Assembly: GCF_020172085.1 (NCBI RefSeq)
Contig: NZ_JAIVAT010000003.1
Location: 1,116,001 to 1,180,000, forward strand
Direction: 5' to 3'
Length of the DNA stretch: 64,000 bases
Source: Rossellomorea aquimaris
GTDB taxonomy: Bacteria > Bacillota > Bacilli > Bacillales > Bacillaceae_B
Shown: positions 54,335 to 61,941 of the stretch, piece by piece
Numbering within the stretch: the stretch's first letter is position 1
Layout of the letters: every line of letters begins with the position of its first letter
Notes under the pieces: generated by a model
Told to the model about the DNA's origin: nothing
The model's input: only the letters and a program-made list of their open reading frames with translations
Databases searched by the model: none
Program-made: the position numbers and the translations under genes

Positions 54335-55017
54335 ATGGATTCCTCAAATTTATACCCTAGTCCCCATACGGTTTCAATTACATGACCGTATTCTTTCAAT
54401 TTCAGCCTTAAGGTTTTGATATGAGTATCAACTGTGCGATCGCTGCCTTCATAATCATTTCCCCATACCTGATCAAGTAATTGATCCCTTTTATACACTC
54501 TCCCGTGGTTACGGGCAAGGAATAAGAATAGTTCGTATTCCTTTAATGTCAATCGTGGTGAAAGTTCACCGACGGAAACGGTCCTTGAAGCTAAATTGAA
54601 GGATACTGAACCATATTTTTCGACCATGGAACGCTGGTTCGTTTGAATTCCATACGACCTTCTAAGAATGGTTTCAATGCGCGCGATAAGTTCTTCGGCG
54701 TTGAAAGGCTTGACCATATAATCATCGCTTCCAAGTTTAAGTCCTTTCACCTTGTCCAGGTCATCCCCTTTAGCAGAAAGAAAAATGAACGGGATTTGAC
54801 TTTTTCTTCTTACCTCTTCCAGCAATTGAAATCCGTCCATAAACGGCATCATAATATCCACAACCATAAGATCCACATGTGTTTTATTTAGTTGATCAAG
54901 AGCGGATAATCCGTTTTCAGCCTCTATACAGAAATAATGTTCCCTGTTCAAGTACAGCTTGATCAACTGTCTCATTTCCGGTTCATCATCTACTATAAGT
55001 ACATTCCATTTTTTCAT
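54331..55017 (-). CDS. OmpR/PhoB-type response regulator
   Basis: 228 aa from ATG 55017 (GGGAGTGATGATC ahead). Receiver domain: LIVDDEPEMRQLI, MVVDIMMPFMDG (phospho-Asp), FLSAKGDD, VKPFNAEEL. Winged-helix output domain from about 130 with LTLKEYELFLFLARNHGRVYKRDQLLDQVWGNDYEGSDRTVDTHI-type residues. First gene of the two-component operon. Targets unknown. Confidence 0.92.
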   Translation of the reverse strand: MKKWNVLIVDDEPEMRQLIKLYLNREHYFCIEAENGLSALDQLNKTHVDLMVVDIMMPFMDGFQLLEEVRRKSQIPFIFLSAKGDDLDKVKGLKLGSDDYMVKPFNAEELIARIETILRRSYGIQTNQRSMVEKYGSVSFNLASRTVSVGELSPRLTLKEYELFLFLARNHGRVYKRDQLLDQVWGNDYEGSDRTVDTHIKTLRLKLKEYGHVIETVWGLGYKFEESM

Positions 55018-55242
55018 GATCATCACTCCCGACATGTTGATGCAGGGTGCTGCATCCATTTTTATTATAGATATAATTAGTGAAGTTTCTGTGAGATATG
55101 TATGTTCATTCTCATTTTCTATTTTAGCATGTAAAAGCTAATACAATAACAATGATCTAGTCCGTTACTTTTTCTTTAATAGGGACATTTGCCCTTCCCC
55201 TTTTTCCTTTTCATAATAGGCTAATAAAGAGGAGTGACGAAC

Positions 55243-55623
55243 ATGTATGAAAGGAGAACCATGAACAGAAAGAATATCATGACCCTATTTAATCAAAGTG
55301 GACTCCCGAATCTTATGAGTGATGGGAATTTTAATAGTGGATCTCAAGTACCCGGGGCATGGGGAGGGGCACAAGGTCAGGTACCGCCTTATAATCAGGT
55401 AGCCTACGGTAATCCACCAATGTACGGTCAGCAGGTATATCCGCTATCTGGATATCAACAAGCGGGGTATGGTCCGCCTCCATACGGTCCGATAGGTGGG
55501 TATGGTATTAACCCTCTCGGGGCTGGGTTAATTGGACTGGGATTGGGATTTCTCGGCGGACAGATTGTAAACACACCATTCCCATTTAAAGGTCCACACA
55601 AACGCTACTATTATTACATGTGA
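55243..55623 (+). CDS. Gly/Pro/Tyr-rich hypothetical protein, possibly spore coat
   Basis: About 126 aa from ATG 55243 (GAGGAGTGACGAAC ahead); other starts at 55234 and 55261 are possible. Low-complexity middle rich in G, P, Y and Q, then INPLGAGLIGLGLGFLGGQ and a tail PHKRYYYYM. Such proteins recur in Bacillus spore outer layers, but nothing here proves it. Single gene ending in a good terminator. Confidence 0.6.
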   Translation: MYERRTMNRKNIMTLFNQSGLPNLMSDGNFNSGSQVPGAWGGAQGQVPPYNQVAYGNPPMYGQQVYPLSGYQQAGYGPPPYGPIGGYGINPLGAGLIGLGLGFLGGQIVNTPFPFKGPHKRYYYYM

Positions 55624-55629
55624 ATAGAG

Positions 55630-55666
55630 TGAGCCGACTCCATACCTATGGAGTCGGCTTTTTCTT
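55630..55666 (+). terminator. Terminator after the Gly/Tyr-rich gene
   Basis: Stem AGCCGACTCCA / TGGAGTCGGCT with a 6-nt loop, then TTTTTC. Confidence 0.9.
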
Positions 55667-55909
55667 GCAGAAATCAGGAAACTTGTCATGATAAAAGAAA
55701 GCTCTTCTCGCAAAGATAGTTGTTATACTTACACAGACAATGATTTGCAAATGCTATGTCATTGATTCTTAGCCAAAGAATGAATTAAATGGTCATAAAA
55801 ATCAGTAAAGGAAAAGAACCTTAGTATAATTCGTTCACTGCATCCAAGAAAATGTTTTGGTTGAAACCCTGACATTTACACTGTTATACCAAATATTTAT
55901 GCTTGTTCA

Positions 55910-55967
55910 GTTGATTCTCGCTGCAATCAACCACCTCTCGATTGTTCAAAATCAATAATGTTTACGA
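55910..55967. repeat. Intergenic inverted-repeat element, copy C (minimal)
   Basis: GTTGATTCTCGCTGCAATCAAC (55910-55931) keeps only the outer arms of copies A and B; the flank CTCGATTGTTCAAAA...AATGTTTACGAA is retained to 55967. The gap 55667-55909 shows no gene. Confidence 0.7.
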
Positions 55968-55994
55968 AGACAGCCTAAATGAAAATTTTATCCC

Positions 55995-56023
55995 TTGATT
56001 TTATACCTATAGGGGTATATAAT
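55995..56023 (+). promoter_or_regulatory. Promoter with CstR operator 5
   Basis: TTGATT (55995), 17-bp spacer, TATAAT (56018). Palindrome TATACCTATAGGGGTATA at 56002-56019 fills the spacer and enters the -10. Links the second sulfur gene set to CstR. Confidence 0.88.
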
Positions 56024-56085
56024 ATGATTATATTACAAATGAGTTTCATGCATCATTCCATACTAAATAAATCGAGGTGCTTAAG

Positions 56086-56448
56086 ATGGAGTTTATTGGA
56101 TTAATTGTATTGGCTGTACTAGTAATGTTTTATATCATGATGAAAAAGCCAAGTAAAAACATCAAACAAATTTCTACTGAGGAATTAAAATCCATGTTGG
56201 GAGATAAGAACAAACAGTTCATTGATGTTCGCACGCCAGGAGAATACAAGAACAATCATATCAAACAGTTCAAGAATATGCCTTTAAACTCATTACCCAA
56301 AAATGATCAATCCCTTTCCAAAGATAAGGAGATCATCGTCATCTGTCAAAGCGGGATGAGAAGTGCAAATGCATGTAAAGTACTTGAAAAGAAAGGATTC
56401 ACTTCCATAACGAATGTTAGGGGTGGAATGAATTCCTGGTCACACTGA
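56086..56448 (+). CDS. Membrane-anchored rhodanese
   Basis: 120 aa from ATG 56086 (CGAGGTG ahead). One N-terminal helix (IGLIVLAVLVMFYIMM), then a single rhodanese domain with FIDVRTPGEYKNNHIKQF and VICQSGMRSANACKV, whose Cys is the sulfur-carrying residue. It would hold sulfurtransferase activity at the inner membrane face. First gene behind operator 5. Confidence 0.88.
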   Translation: MEFIGLIVLAVLVMFYIMMKKPSKNIKQISTEELKSMLGDKNKQFIDVRTPGEYKNNHIKQFKNMPLNSLPKNDQSLSKDKEIIVICQSGMRSANACKVLEKKGFTSITNVRGGMNSWSH

Positions 56449-56484
56449 TATAATGAAAATTTATTGAAAGAGAGTGAATGAAAA

Positions 56485-56781
56485 ATGAAATCCATTTTGA
56501 GCGATGAAGTAAACAGACGATTATCAGAAGGGGAATCCTTAAATATACTCGATGTCCGTGAAGCAGCTGAAGTACGTAACGGGAAAATCCCAAACAGTTT
56601 GAACATTCCACTGGGATTGCTTGAATTTCGCATGAATGAATTAGAGAAGAACAAAGATTACATTGTCGTCTGTCAATCAGGAGGCAGAAGCAGCCAGGCA
56701 GTGAAGTTTCTTTCTTATCACGGTTATAATGTAACGAATATGGAAGGCGGTATGTTTGCCTGGGCAGGGAAGGTCGATTAA
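56485..56781 (+). CDS. Single-domain rhodanese
   Basis: 98 aa. ILDVREAAEVRNGKIPNSLNIPLG and VVCQSGGRSSQAVKF (active-site Cys loop) then GGMFAWAGKVD. GlpE/PspE-like size. Cytoplasmic sulfur transfer between thiols, thiosulfate or persulfide. Follows the membrane rhodanese by 36 bases and likely shares its promoter. Confidence 0.9.
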   Translation: MKSILSDEVNRRLSEGESLNILDVREAAEVRNGKIPNSLNIPLGLLEFRMNELEKNKDYIVVCQSGGRSSQAVKFLSYHGYNVTNMEGGMFAWAGKVD

Positions 56782-56810
56782 TCTCTTTCACTCTTCCCCC
56801 AATTCTATGC

Positions 56811-56839
56811 TTGTTAATACCCCTGTAGGTTTAGTTTAT
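56811..56839 (+). promoter_or_regulatory. CstR operator-like site 6 before the second persulfide dioxygenase
   Basis: AATACCCCTGTAGGTTTA (56816-56833): left half strong, right half weak. TTGTTA and GTTTAT at 17-bp spacing give only a poor promoter. Confidence 0.5.
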
Positions 56840-56899
56840 GAAATTTAGGATAATGTATAAACGAAGGGATAACACTAACTTGAGGGAGGAATGAAAGTT

Positions 56900-58027
56900 A
56901 TGACAACGACAGTTAAAGACTTAACAGCCAAGGAACTTACCAGAAAAATCATGGACGGGGAAAGGATGTTCATTCTTGACGTTCGTCCTAAAGAAGCCTT
57001 TGACGATTGGAAAGTGGAAGGTAAGAACGTCAAGATCCTGAACAAACCGTTTTCTGAGTTGAAAGACAATCTGGCATCTGTTCAATCCACTTTACCAAAT
57101 GATGAAGCGATTTATGTCATTTGTGCAAAAGGGAATTCATCAGCAAAAACGGCCGAAATGCTTGCAGAGGCAGGAATGGAAAATATATATTCCGTCGAGG
57201 GCGGTATGCAGGCCTGGAGTGAGTACCTTGAACCGGTAAAGATCGGTGAACTGGCAGGTGGGGAGATATATCAGTTTGTACGAATCGGGAAAGGGTGTCT
57301 ATCATACGCCATCGTCTCAAAAGGAGAGGTTGCATTCATCGATCCCAGCCGTTTAGTAGAGCCTTATAAAACATTCATGAAGGATCGAAATGTACAAGTG
57401 AAAGCTGTACTGGATTCCCACCTCCATGCAGATCACATTTCCGGTGGTCGTGCTCTAAGCAAGGAATATGATTCACCCTATTATTTACCTCCAAAAGATG
57501 CAGAAGAAGTTCAGTATACATTTAATGAACTGACTGATGATATGGAAATCGAGGTGGGTGATACGACGATTAAAGCTGTCTACTCGCCAGGTCATACGAT
57601 CGGGAGCACGTCGTTCATCGTTGATCAGCATTATTTATTAACAGGGGACATTCTGTTTATTGATTCCATCGGAAGGCCGGATCTAGCGGGCAAAGCCGAG
57701 GACTGGGTAGGGGACTTAAGAGACACATTATATTCCAGGTACAAACATCTCGGGGATGATTTAATCGTTCTTCCTGCACATTTCATGACGATAGATGAAA
57801 TGAATGAAGATGGCTCGATCTCCCACCGTTTAGGTGATCTCTATCAGAAGAATCACGGATTGAATATAGAAAATGAAGAGGAATTCAGACACACAGTCAC
57901 TGAAAACCTTCCCCCACAACCAAATAGCTATGAGAAAATCCGTGAAACGAATATGGGTAAAATCAATCCTGAACAAGATGAAAAGCGTGAAATGGAAACA
58001 GGTCCCAACCGTTGTGCCGTACGTTAA
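56900..58027 (+). CDS. Rhodanese-persulfide dioxygenase fusion (CstB-like), copy 2
   Basis: 375 aa from ATG 56900 (ten bases after GGAGG; ATG 56891 is too near). Same order as copy 1: rhodanese domain with VICAKGNSSAKTAE, then the metallo-beta-lactamase dioxygenase with [50 protein letters not shown] and LPAHFM, ending GPNRCAVR. Whole-length similarity to copy 1 points to a duplication inside the region. Oxidises persulfides to sulfite; why two are kept is unknown. Confidence 0.88.
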   Translation: MTTTVKDLTAKELTRKIMDGERMFILDVRPKEAFDDWKVEGKNVKILNKPFSELKDNLASVQSTLPNDEAIYVICAKGNSSAKTAEMLAEAGMENIYSVEGGMQAWSEYLEPVKIGELAGGEIYQFVRIGKGCLSYAIVSKGEVAFIDPSRLVEPYKTFMKDRNVQVKAVLDSHLHADHISGGRALSKEYDSPYYLPPKDAEEVQYTFNELTDDMEIEVGDTTIKAVYSPGHTIGSTSFIVDQHYLLTGDILFIDSIGRPDLAGKAEDWVGDLRDTLYSRYKHLGDDLIVLPAHFMTIDEMNEDGSISHRLGDLYQKNHGLNIENEEEFRHTVTENLPPQPNSYEKIRETNMGKINPEQDEKREMETGPNRCAVR

Positions 58028-58078
58028 TGGGCTTTTAGACATTTTTTGACGAAGCATAAAAGGCAAAGGGAAATGCAA

Positions 58079-58106
58079 CATCCCAACATCGATTGGGATG
58101 TTTGCA
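58079..58106 (+). terminator. Hairpin after the second dioxygenase gene
   Basis: Stem ACATCCCAA / TTGGGATGT, 6-nt loop, only TTTG follows; weak. Confidence 0.5.
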
Positions 58107-58137
58107 TGTACTGGAAGAATTAAGGATGTGTTCCGTT

Positions 58138-58494
58138 ATGAAGGAAATAAATGAATCAAAATATATTCAGCAGCATCTGGCAAATGAGAGAACGTTCTTG
58201 GCGTGGATCCGTACAGCCATTGCCATCATCGGAATTGGATTTTTAACCACAAGCTTACACTTTAACTCCTTACAAGGGGACCCACTTCAAGATAAAATTG
58301 CCGCAGGAATAAGTGTAATTTCCATCTTCATTGGATTAGCCATCATTATTGGTTCCACCATTAATTACTACAGGACGAGGAGACATATCAATACACAAAC
58401 ATTTGTGTCTGCTGATGTGTTTATTAAAATGATGACAGTCGTGGCTACAATTGTACTCTTACTTGTGACTGTTTATTTTTTTTCGCTGAATTAA
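58138..58494 (+). CDS. DUF202 (YidH-like) membrane protein
   Basis: 118 aa from ATG 58138 with TAAGGATG ahead. Soluble N-terminus then three helices. HLANERTFLAWIRTAIAIIGIGF is the DUF202 signature. Function of the family is unknown. Position after the second sulfur set may be co-regulation or chance. Confidence 0.85.
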   Translation: MKEINESKYIQQHLANERTFLAWIRTAIAIIGIGFLTTSLHFNSLQGDPLQDKIAAGISVISIFIGLAIIIGSTINYYRTRRHINTQTFVSADVFIKMMTVVATIVLLLVTVYFFSLN

Positions 58495-58539
58495 AAAAGC
58501 TGAACGCAATAGGAAATAAATCCCTGCGTTCAGCTTTTA
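58493..58539. terminator. Bidirectional terminator after the DUF202 gene
   Basis: Stem AAAAGCTGAACGCA / TGCGTTCAGCTTTT with a 16-nt loop and A/T tracts on both sides. Confidence 0.9.
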
Positions 58540-58800
58540 TTAATTCTGTTTTTGTTCATTGTAGTATTGGACGGATGTCATGGCTCCTTCGCTCACCATG
58601 GAATTATCTTCTATATTGGAAGGGTCAGGATTCCCTCCTTTTTCGAGTGGGAGATCTTCTTTTTTCCTCTTTTTGAATTTTGTAACCAGTCCTTCCTTCA
58701 TATTGTGAAGCTGGTTACGTTTTTCTTTCGATGATAATGCCCATCCTAGAGAGCCAGCGGTAACAGTTGCACCAACAAGTATTTTTTTGTTCAGTTTCAT
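58540..58800 (-). CDS. Small hypothetical protein with N-terminal hydrophobic segment
   Basis: 86 aa from ATG 58800 (GGAGGAAAAGAAG ahead). MKLNKKILVGATVTAGSLGWAL is a short hydrophobic anchor or signal; then a basic helical stretch (KEGLVTKFKKRKKEDL) and an acidic Ser/Asn tail. Resembles YtxH-type small proteins in layout only. Function unknown. Confidence 0.6.
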   Translation of the reverse strand: MKLNKKILVGATVTAGSLGWALSSKEKRNQLHNMKEGLVTKFKKRKKEDLPLEKGGNPDPSNIEDNSMVSEGAMTSVQYYNEQKQN

Positions 58801-58963
58801 CTTCTTTTCCTCCAATCGAGTAGTTCGTTTTATCAGTATGTTCTCTATTTTCCCAACGCACATAAATTTAAACATTGGACATCATGAATGAATAATGAGT
58901 GGACAAGGACATCTTTCTAGTTGAAAATAAACATACATCAATATGTTTGAGAGGGATGATGAA

Positions 58964-59845
58964 ATGAAGAATCTTACGAAACAAAATGTCATTGGATTTA
59001 TCGGAACAGGGGTAATGGGGAAAAGTATGGCAGGTCATATTCTTGAAGCTGGTTTCCCATTAGTTGTCTATAATCGTACAAAAGAGAAGGCGTTAGATTT
59101 AATACATAATGGTGCAAAATGGGTTGACACACCCCAAGAGGTGGCAGAAGCTTCGGATGTAGTCATTACAATCGTAGGGTACCCTTCAGATGTAGAGGAA
59201 TTATATCTTGGGGAAAATGGCATCTTGAAACACATGAAGCAGGGTTCCGTTGCTTTAGATATGACGACTTCTTCTCCAAAACTAGCAGCGGAGATTTTCA
59301 AAAAAGGAATGGATAAAGGAATTTCCATATTGGATGCTCCGGTTTCAGGCGGGGATATAGGGGCAAAAGAGGCAAGGCTTTCCATTATGGTGGGGGGAGA
59401 TGAGGAATCGTTCGAGTTAGCGAAACCACTCCTGGATCGTCTTGGTTCCAATGTGGTCTACCAAGGAAAAGCAGGTTCTGGTCAGCATACAAAGATGTGT
59501 AACCAGATTGCCATTGCATCTAATATGATGGGAGTTACTGAAGCCCTTCTTTATGCAAAAAAATCAGGTTTGAATCCAGAAAATGTCCTGAAGAGTATCA
59601 CATCCGGGGCAGCAGGCAGCTGGTCCCTTAGTAATTTGGTTCCACGAATGATTGAAGAAGATTACGCCCCGGGCTTTTATATAAAGCATTTTATCAAGGA
59701 TTTAAAGATCGCCCTTGATTCGGCAAAGGATATGGAACTTAGGACTCCAGGTCTTGAATTAGCTCTTTCATTATATGAGGAGTTGGCCATGAATGGAGAG
59801 GAAAATAGCGGCACTCAAGCTCTTATAAAATTATTAGAGCACTAA
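58964..59845 (+). CDS. NAD(P)-dependent beta-hydroxyacid dehydrogenase, HIBADH family
   Basis: 293 aa from ATG 58964 (GAGAGGGATGATGAA ahead). VIGFIGTGVMGKSMAGHILEAGF binds the cofactor, LDAPVSGGDIGAKEARLSIMVGG is the substrate signature, and GQHTKMCNQIAIASNMMGVTEAL contains the catalytic Lys. Family of 3-hydroxyisobutyrate, tartronate-semialdehyde and glyoxylate reductases (YkwC-like). Substrate not determined. Convergent with the peroxiredoxin gene; the two stops share a 42-bp palindrome. Confidence 0.87.
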   Translation: MKNLTKQNVIGFIGTGVMGKSMAGHILEAGFPLVVYNRTKEKALDLIHNGAKWVDTPQEVAEASDVVITIVGYPSDVEELYLGENGILKHMKQGSVALDMTTSSPKLAAEIFKKGMDKGISILDAPVSGGDIGAKEARLSIMVGGDEESFELAKPLLDRLGSNVVYQGKAGSGQHTKMCNQIAIASNMMGVTEALLYAKKSGLNPENVLKSITSGAAGSWSLSNLVPRMIEEDYAPGFYIKHFIKDLKIALDSAKDMELRTPGLELALSLYEELAMNGEENSGTQALIKLLEH

Positions 59846-59886
59846 TCTAAATAAACGTCCCCGCATGCGGGGACGTTTATTTAGAT
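59845..59886. terminator. Perfect 42-bp palindrome, bidirectional terminator
   Basis: Uninterrupted symmetry from ATCTAAATAAACGTCCCC to its exact mirror, centred on GCATGC. It spans the last bases of both convergent genes, including both stop codons, so it ends transcription either way. Confidence 0.88.
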
Positions 59887-60486
59887 CTTTCCGATAAATT
59901 GTGGATTTTTTTGTATTCCTGATTGGGTAGGAAGCCAATTGGCAGATACTCCTGTGCCGGTCTTTCTGGCATATTGAATCCCTTCCAATACCCTTAAGAT
60001 TTCAAATGCATTTCTACCGACTTCATTCGGGTAAAGCATTTTAGAAGTTATGATTCCATCAGGATCAATGATGACGGTGGCACGAAACGTTGCGCCAGCC
60101 TGCTCATTCAATACACGATAGGCTTTACTTATTTGGTGGTTTCGGTCACTCACCAATGGAAATTGTACCTTTGATGCAGAAGGGGATACCTCCGTAAACA
60201 CTTTGTGAGCGTAAACACTATCTGTACTTATCCCAAGCACCTCGGTCTGGAGCGCTTGAATTTTAGGGTAAATAGCAGCGACCGCTGCCAGTTCTGTCGG
60301 TCACACGAAAGTGAAATCACTGGAATAAAAAAATAAGATGACCCATTTTCCACGATATGTCTCCATGTTAACGGTCGTTATTTTCTTTTGTATATTATCG
60401 TATGCCTCAGCAATAAAGGGAGGGGCGGGGTCATTAGTTTGCGCACAAAATGGAAATGTCTGAGTTTCAGTACCTGGTTTATTCAT
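59881..60486 (-). CDS. Probable selenocysteine-containing peroxiredoxin (in-frame TGA at codon 62)
   Basis: 202 codons from ATG 60486 (AAGGGGTGAGTGA ahead) read continuously if TGA at 60303-60301 is decoded. The surrounding residues are FFYSSDFTFV-[TGA]-PTELAAV; in AhpC/YkuU-type peroxiredoxins this position is the peroxidatic Cys of FTFVCPTE. Downstream sequence is normal for the family (VLGISTDSVYAH, FPLVSDRNH, ATFRATVIIDPDG). The usual resolving Cys of VCPANW is Ser here (VSANW); the only other Cys is residue 14. A hairpin with GGUC loop follows the TGA. Read as Sec62 rather than a broken gene; without Sec machinery in the genome it would instead be a pseudogene. Reduces peroxides. Confidence 0.72.
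60273..60303 (-). promoter_or_regulatory. Candidate bacterial SECIS element
   Basis: On the minus strand TGA (60303-60301) is followed by 17 bases and then loop GGTC (60283-60280) closed by stem TGGCAGC / GCTGCTA (60290-60284 with 60279-60273; seven pairs, one G-U). E. coli fdhF has the same GGUC apical loop about 18 bases after its UGA, the SelB contact site. The hairpin lies fully inside the coding frame. Confidence 0.7.
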
Positions 60487-60636
60487 TCACTCACCCCTTT
60501 TCAGAAAAGTACTATCAACATATGTCTTTGTACGATTAGATATGATTACGTGCATGGCCCCATTCAATTCATACTTCACGATAAAATGGGAATAATAGGG
60601 GGTGATTGTAAATTTTTCGAAGGAATGATGAGTCTC

Positions 60637-60777
60637 ATGAAAAAAAACACTATGAAGAATCTTTCCCAAGTGATATACACGTTTGGTTCAGCCATGACCA
60701 TAATTGCCTTCCTTGTAACTTATTTCCAAACGAAAACGATCATTAAAGCGATTAAGAAGTATAGCCCCTATAACTGA
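60637..60777 (+). CDS. Small one-helix membrane protein (uncertain)
   Basis: 46 aa from ATG 60637, or 49 aa from 60628; AAGGA lies at 60620-60624. MKKNTMKNL precedes a helix (VIYTFGSAMTIIAFLVTYF) and a basic tail (KTIIKAIKKYSPYN). No family recognised. The frame is open further upstream across the peroxiredoxin start, which is probably incidental. The rest of 60487-60841 shows no other gene. Confidence 0.4.
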   Translation: MKKNTMKNLSQVIYTFGSAMTIIAFLVTYFQTKTIIKAIKKYSPYN

Positions 60778-60841
60778 GTTTACTGTTTGCAATATCTTCT
60801 AGTAAGTTAGACAATGATAGTATTAGTGAGGAGGGTTTCTG

Positions 60842-61366
60842 TTGAAATTAGTAGGTAAGAAAATCATTCAATTAGTCAGTACGGATTTCGAAGATCTGGA
60901 GTTATGGTACCCGGTCCTGCGATTAAGGGAAGAAGGAGCCACAGTACATATTGTCGGTGAGAATGCCAATGAGGAATATATCGGGAAATATGGGGTGCCG
61001 ATTGTTTCTGAATATGCTTTTAAAGATATCGATCCGAAAGATTATGACGCCATACTGGTTCCGGGAGGGTGGTCTCCCGATAAACTTCGTCGTTATGAAG
61101 AAGTTATTGCTATGGTACAATCAATGGATGACAGAAAGAAACCGATCGGCCAAATCTGTCATGCCGGATGGGTATTGATATCAGCCAAGATCCTTCAAGG
61201 AGTAAAAGTCACCAGCACACCTGGAATAAAAGATGATATGGAAAATGCAGGAGCTACCTGGATAAATGAGCCTGTCGTAACAGATGGCCACATCGTTTCC
61301 AGCCGCAGACCCCCAGATTTGCCCGACTATATGAGAGAATTCATTGAAGTGCTGACAAAAGAATGA
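60842..61366 (+). CDS. DJ-1/PfpI family protein
   Basis: 174 aa, TTG start with GAGGAGG ahead. KKIIQLVSTDFEDLELWYPVLRLREEGATVHIVGE opens the fold, ILVPGGWSPDKLRR follows, and GQICHAGWVLISAKIL has the nucleophilic Cys-His of the PfpI elbow. Members act as deglycases, glyoxalase III or stress chaperones; PfpI-type protease activity is debated. Cytoplasmic. Single gene. Confidence 0.88.
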   Translation: MKLVGKKIIQLVSTDFEDLELWYPVLRLREEGATVHIVGENANEEYIGKYGVPIVSEYAFKDIDPKDYDAILVPGGWSPDKLRRYEEVIAMVQSMDDRKKPIGQICHAGWVLISAKILQGVKVTSTPGIKDDMENAGATWINEPVVTDGHIVSSRRPPDLPDYMREFIEVLTKE

Positions 61367-61377
61367 ACGATAAAAGG

Positions 61378-61430
61378 ACTGGTCAAGGAAGCAGAGAGTA
61401 AGCCTTCCTTGACCAGTTCATCTTTTATCT
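61378..61430. terminator. Bidirectional terminator after the PfpI gene
   Basis: Stem ACTGGTCAAGGAAG / CTTCCTTGACCAGT with an 11-nt loop; T-rich on plus, TTTTATC on minus. Confidence 0.85.
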
Positions 61431-61734
61431 ATTTCTTTTTTTCTCTTTTATTCCGATCATTCACCCGGGCAAAAAACGTCTGTTTTACAGATTGATGTGT
61501 AGTAATGGCGGCACCGGTTGCGATGAAGCCGTTAGCGATTCCGTTAAAGTCAAACCCCAAGGTCCACCCGCTTGCAGCGACTCCCACCAATAATAAAATC
61601 CAAATAATCAACCAATCCTGAATATGTGGTGTTCTTTTCAATGCATAGCCGAGCACCCATAGTACAGGAACAAGTACTGTGACCTGTGGATCGATAGAAA
61701 TCCCGCTTAATAAGTTTTCGATCATGTCATTCAC
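61429..61734 (-). CDS. Phage-holin-like membrane protein
   Basis: 101 aa. Three hydrophobic segments (VTVLVPVLWVLGYAL; WLIIWILLLVGVAASGW; GIANGFIATGAAI) and a basic C-terminus (RVNDRNKREKKK) fit small holins of the type found in Bacillus phages and often kept as single chromosomal genes. No endolysin or phage gene is adjacent, so it may be a domesticated gene for export or lysis. Start 61734 or 61725. Confidence 0.65.
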   Translation of the reverse strand: MNDMIENLLSGISIDPQVTVLVPVLWVLGYALKRTPHIQDWLIIWILLLVGVAASGWTLGFDFNGIANGFIATGAAITTHQSVKQTFFARVNDRNKREKKK

Positions 61735-61941
61735 TCCCTATAATGAAAAATGACTTCTATAAAGCTTATTCATGTATTGGGGGGATTCATGACAACCTGT
61801 ACGGATAAGTTTTTTAAAAAGTGAAATGATGCTTGTAAAATCCGCAATGAAAATGAATGCAATTATACCCTTTAAAGTGACATACGAAAACTTCAATGAT
61901 ATTATATTGATTGACCTATAATAAAAAAGGAGCTGTTATAA

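Noticed and set aside
59881..60240. Peroxiredoxin as two separate short genes
   Set aside because: Both pieces are in one frame with no other stop, and the second has no ribosome site, so a single read-through gene is the better model.
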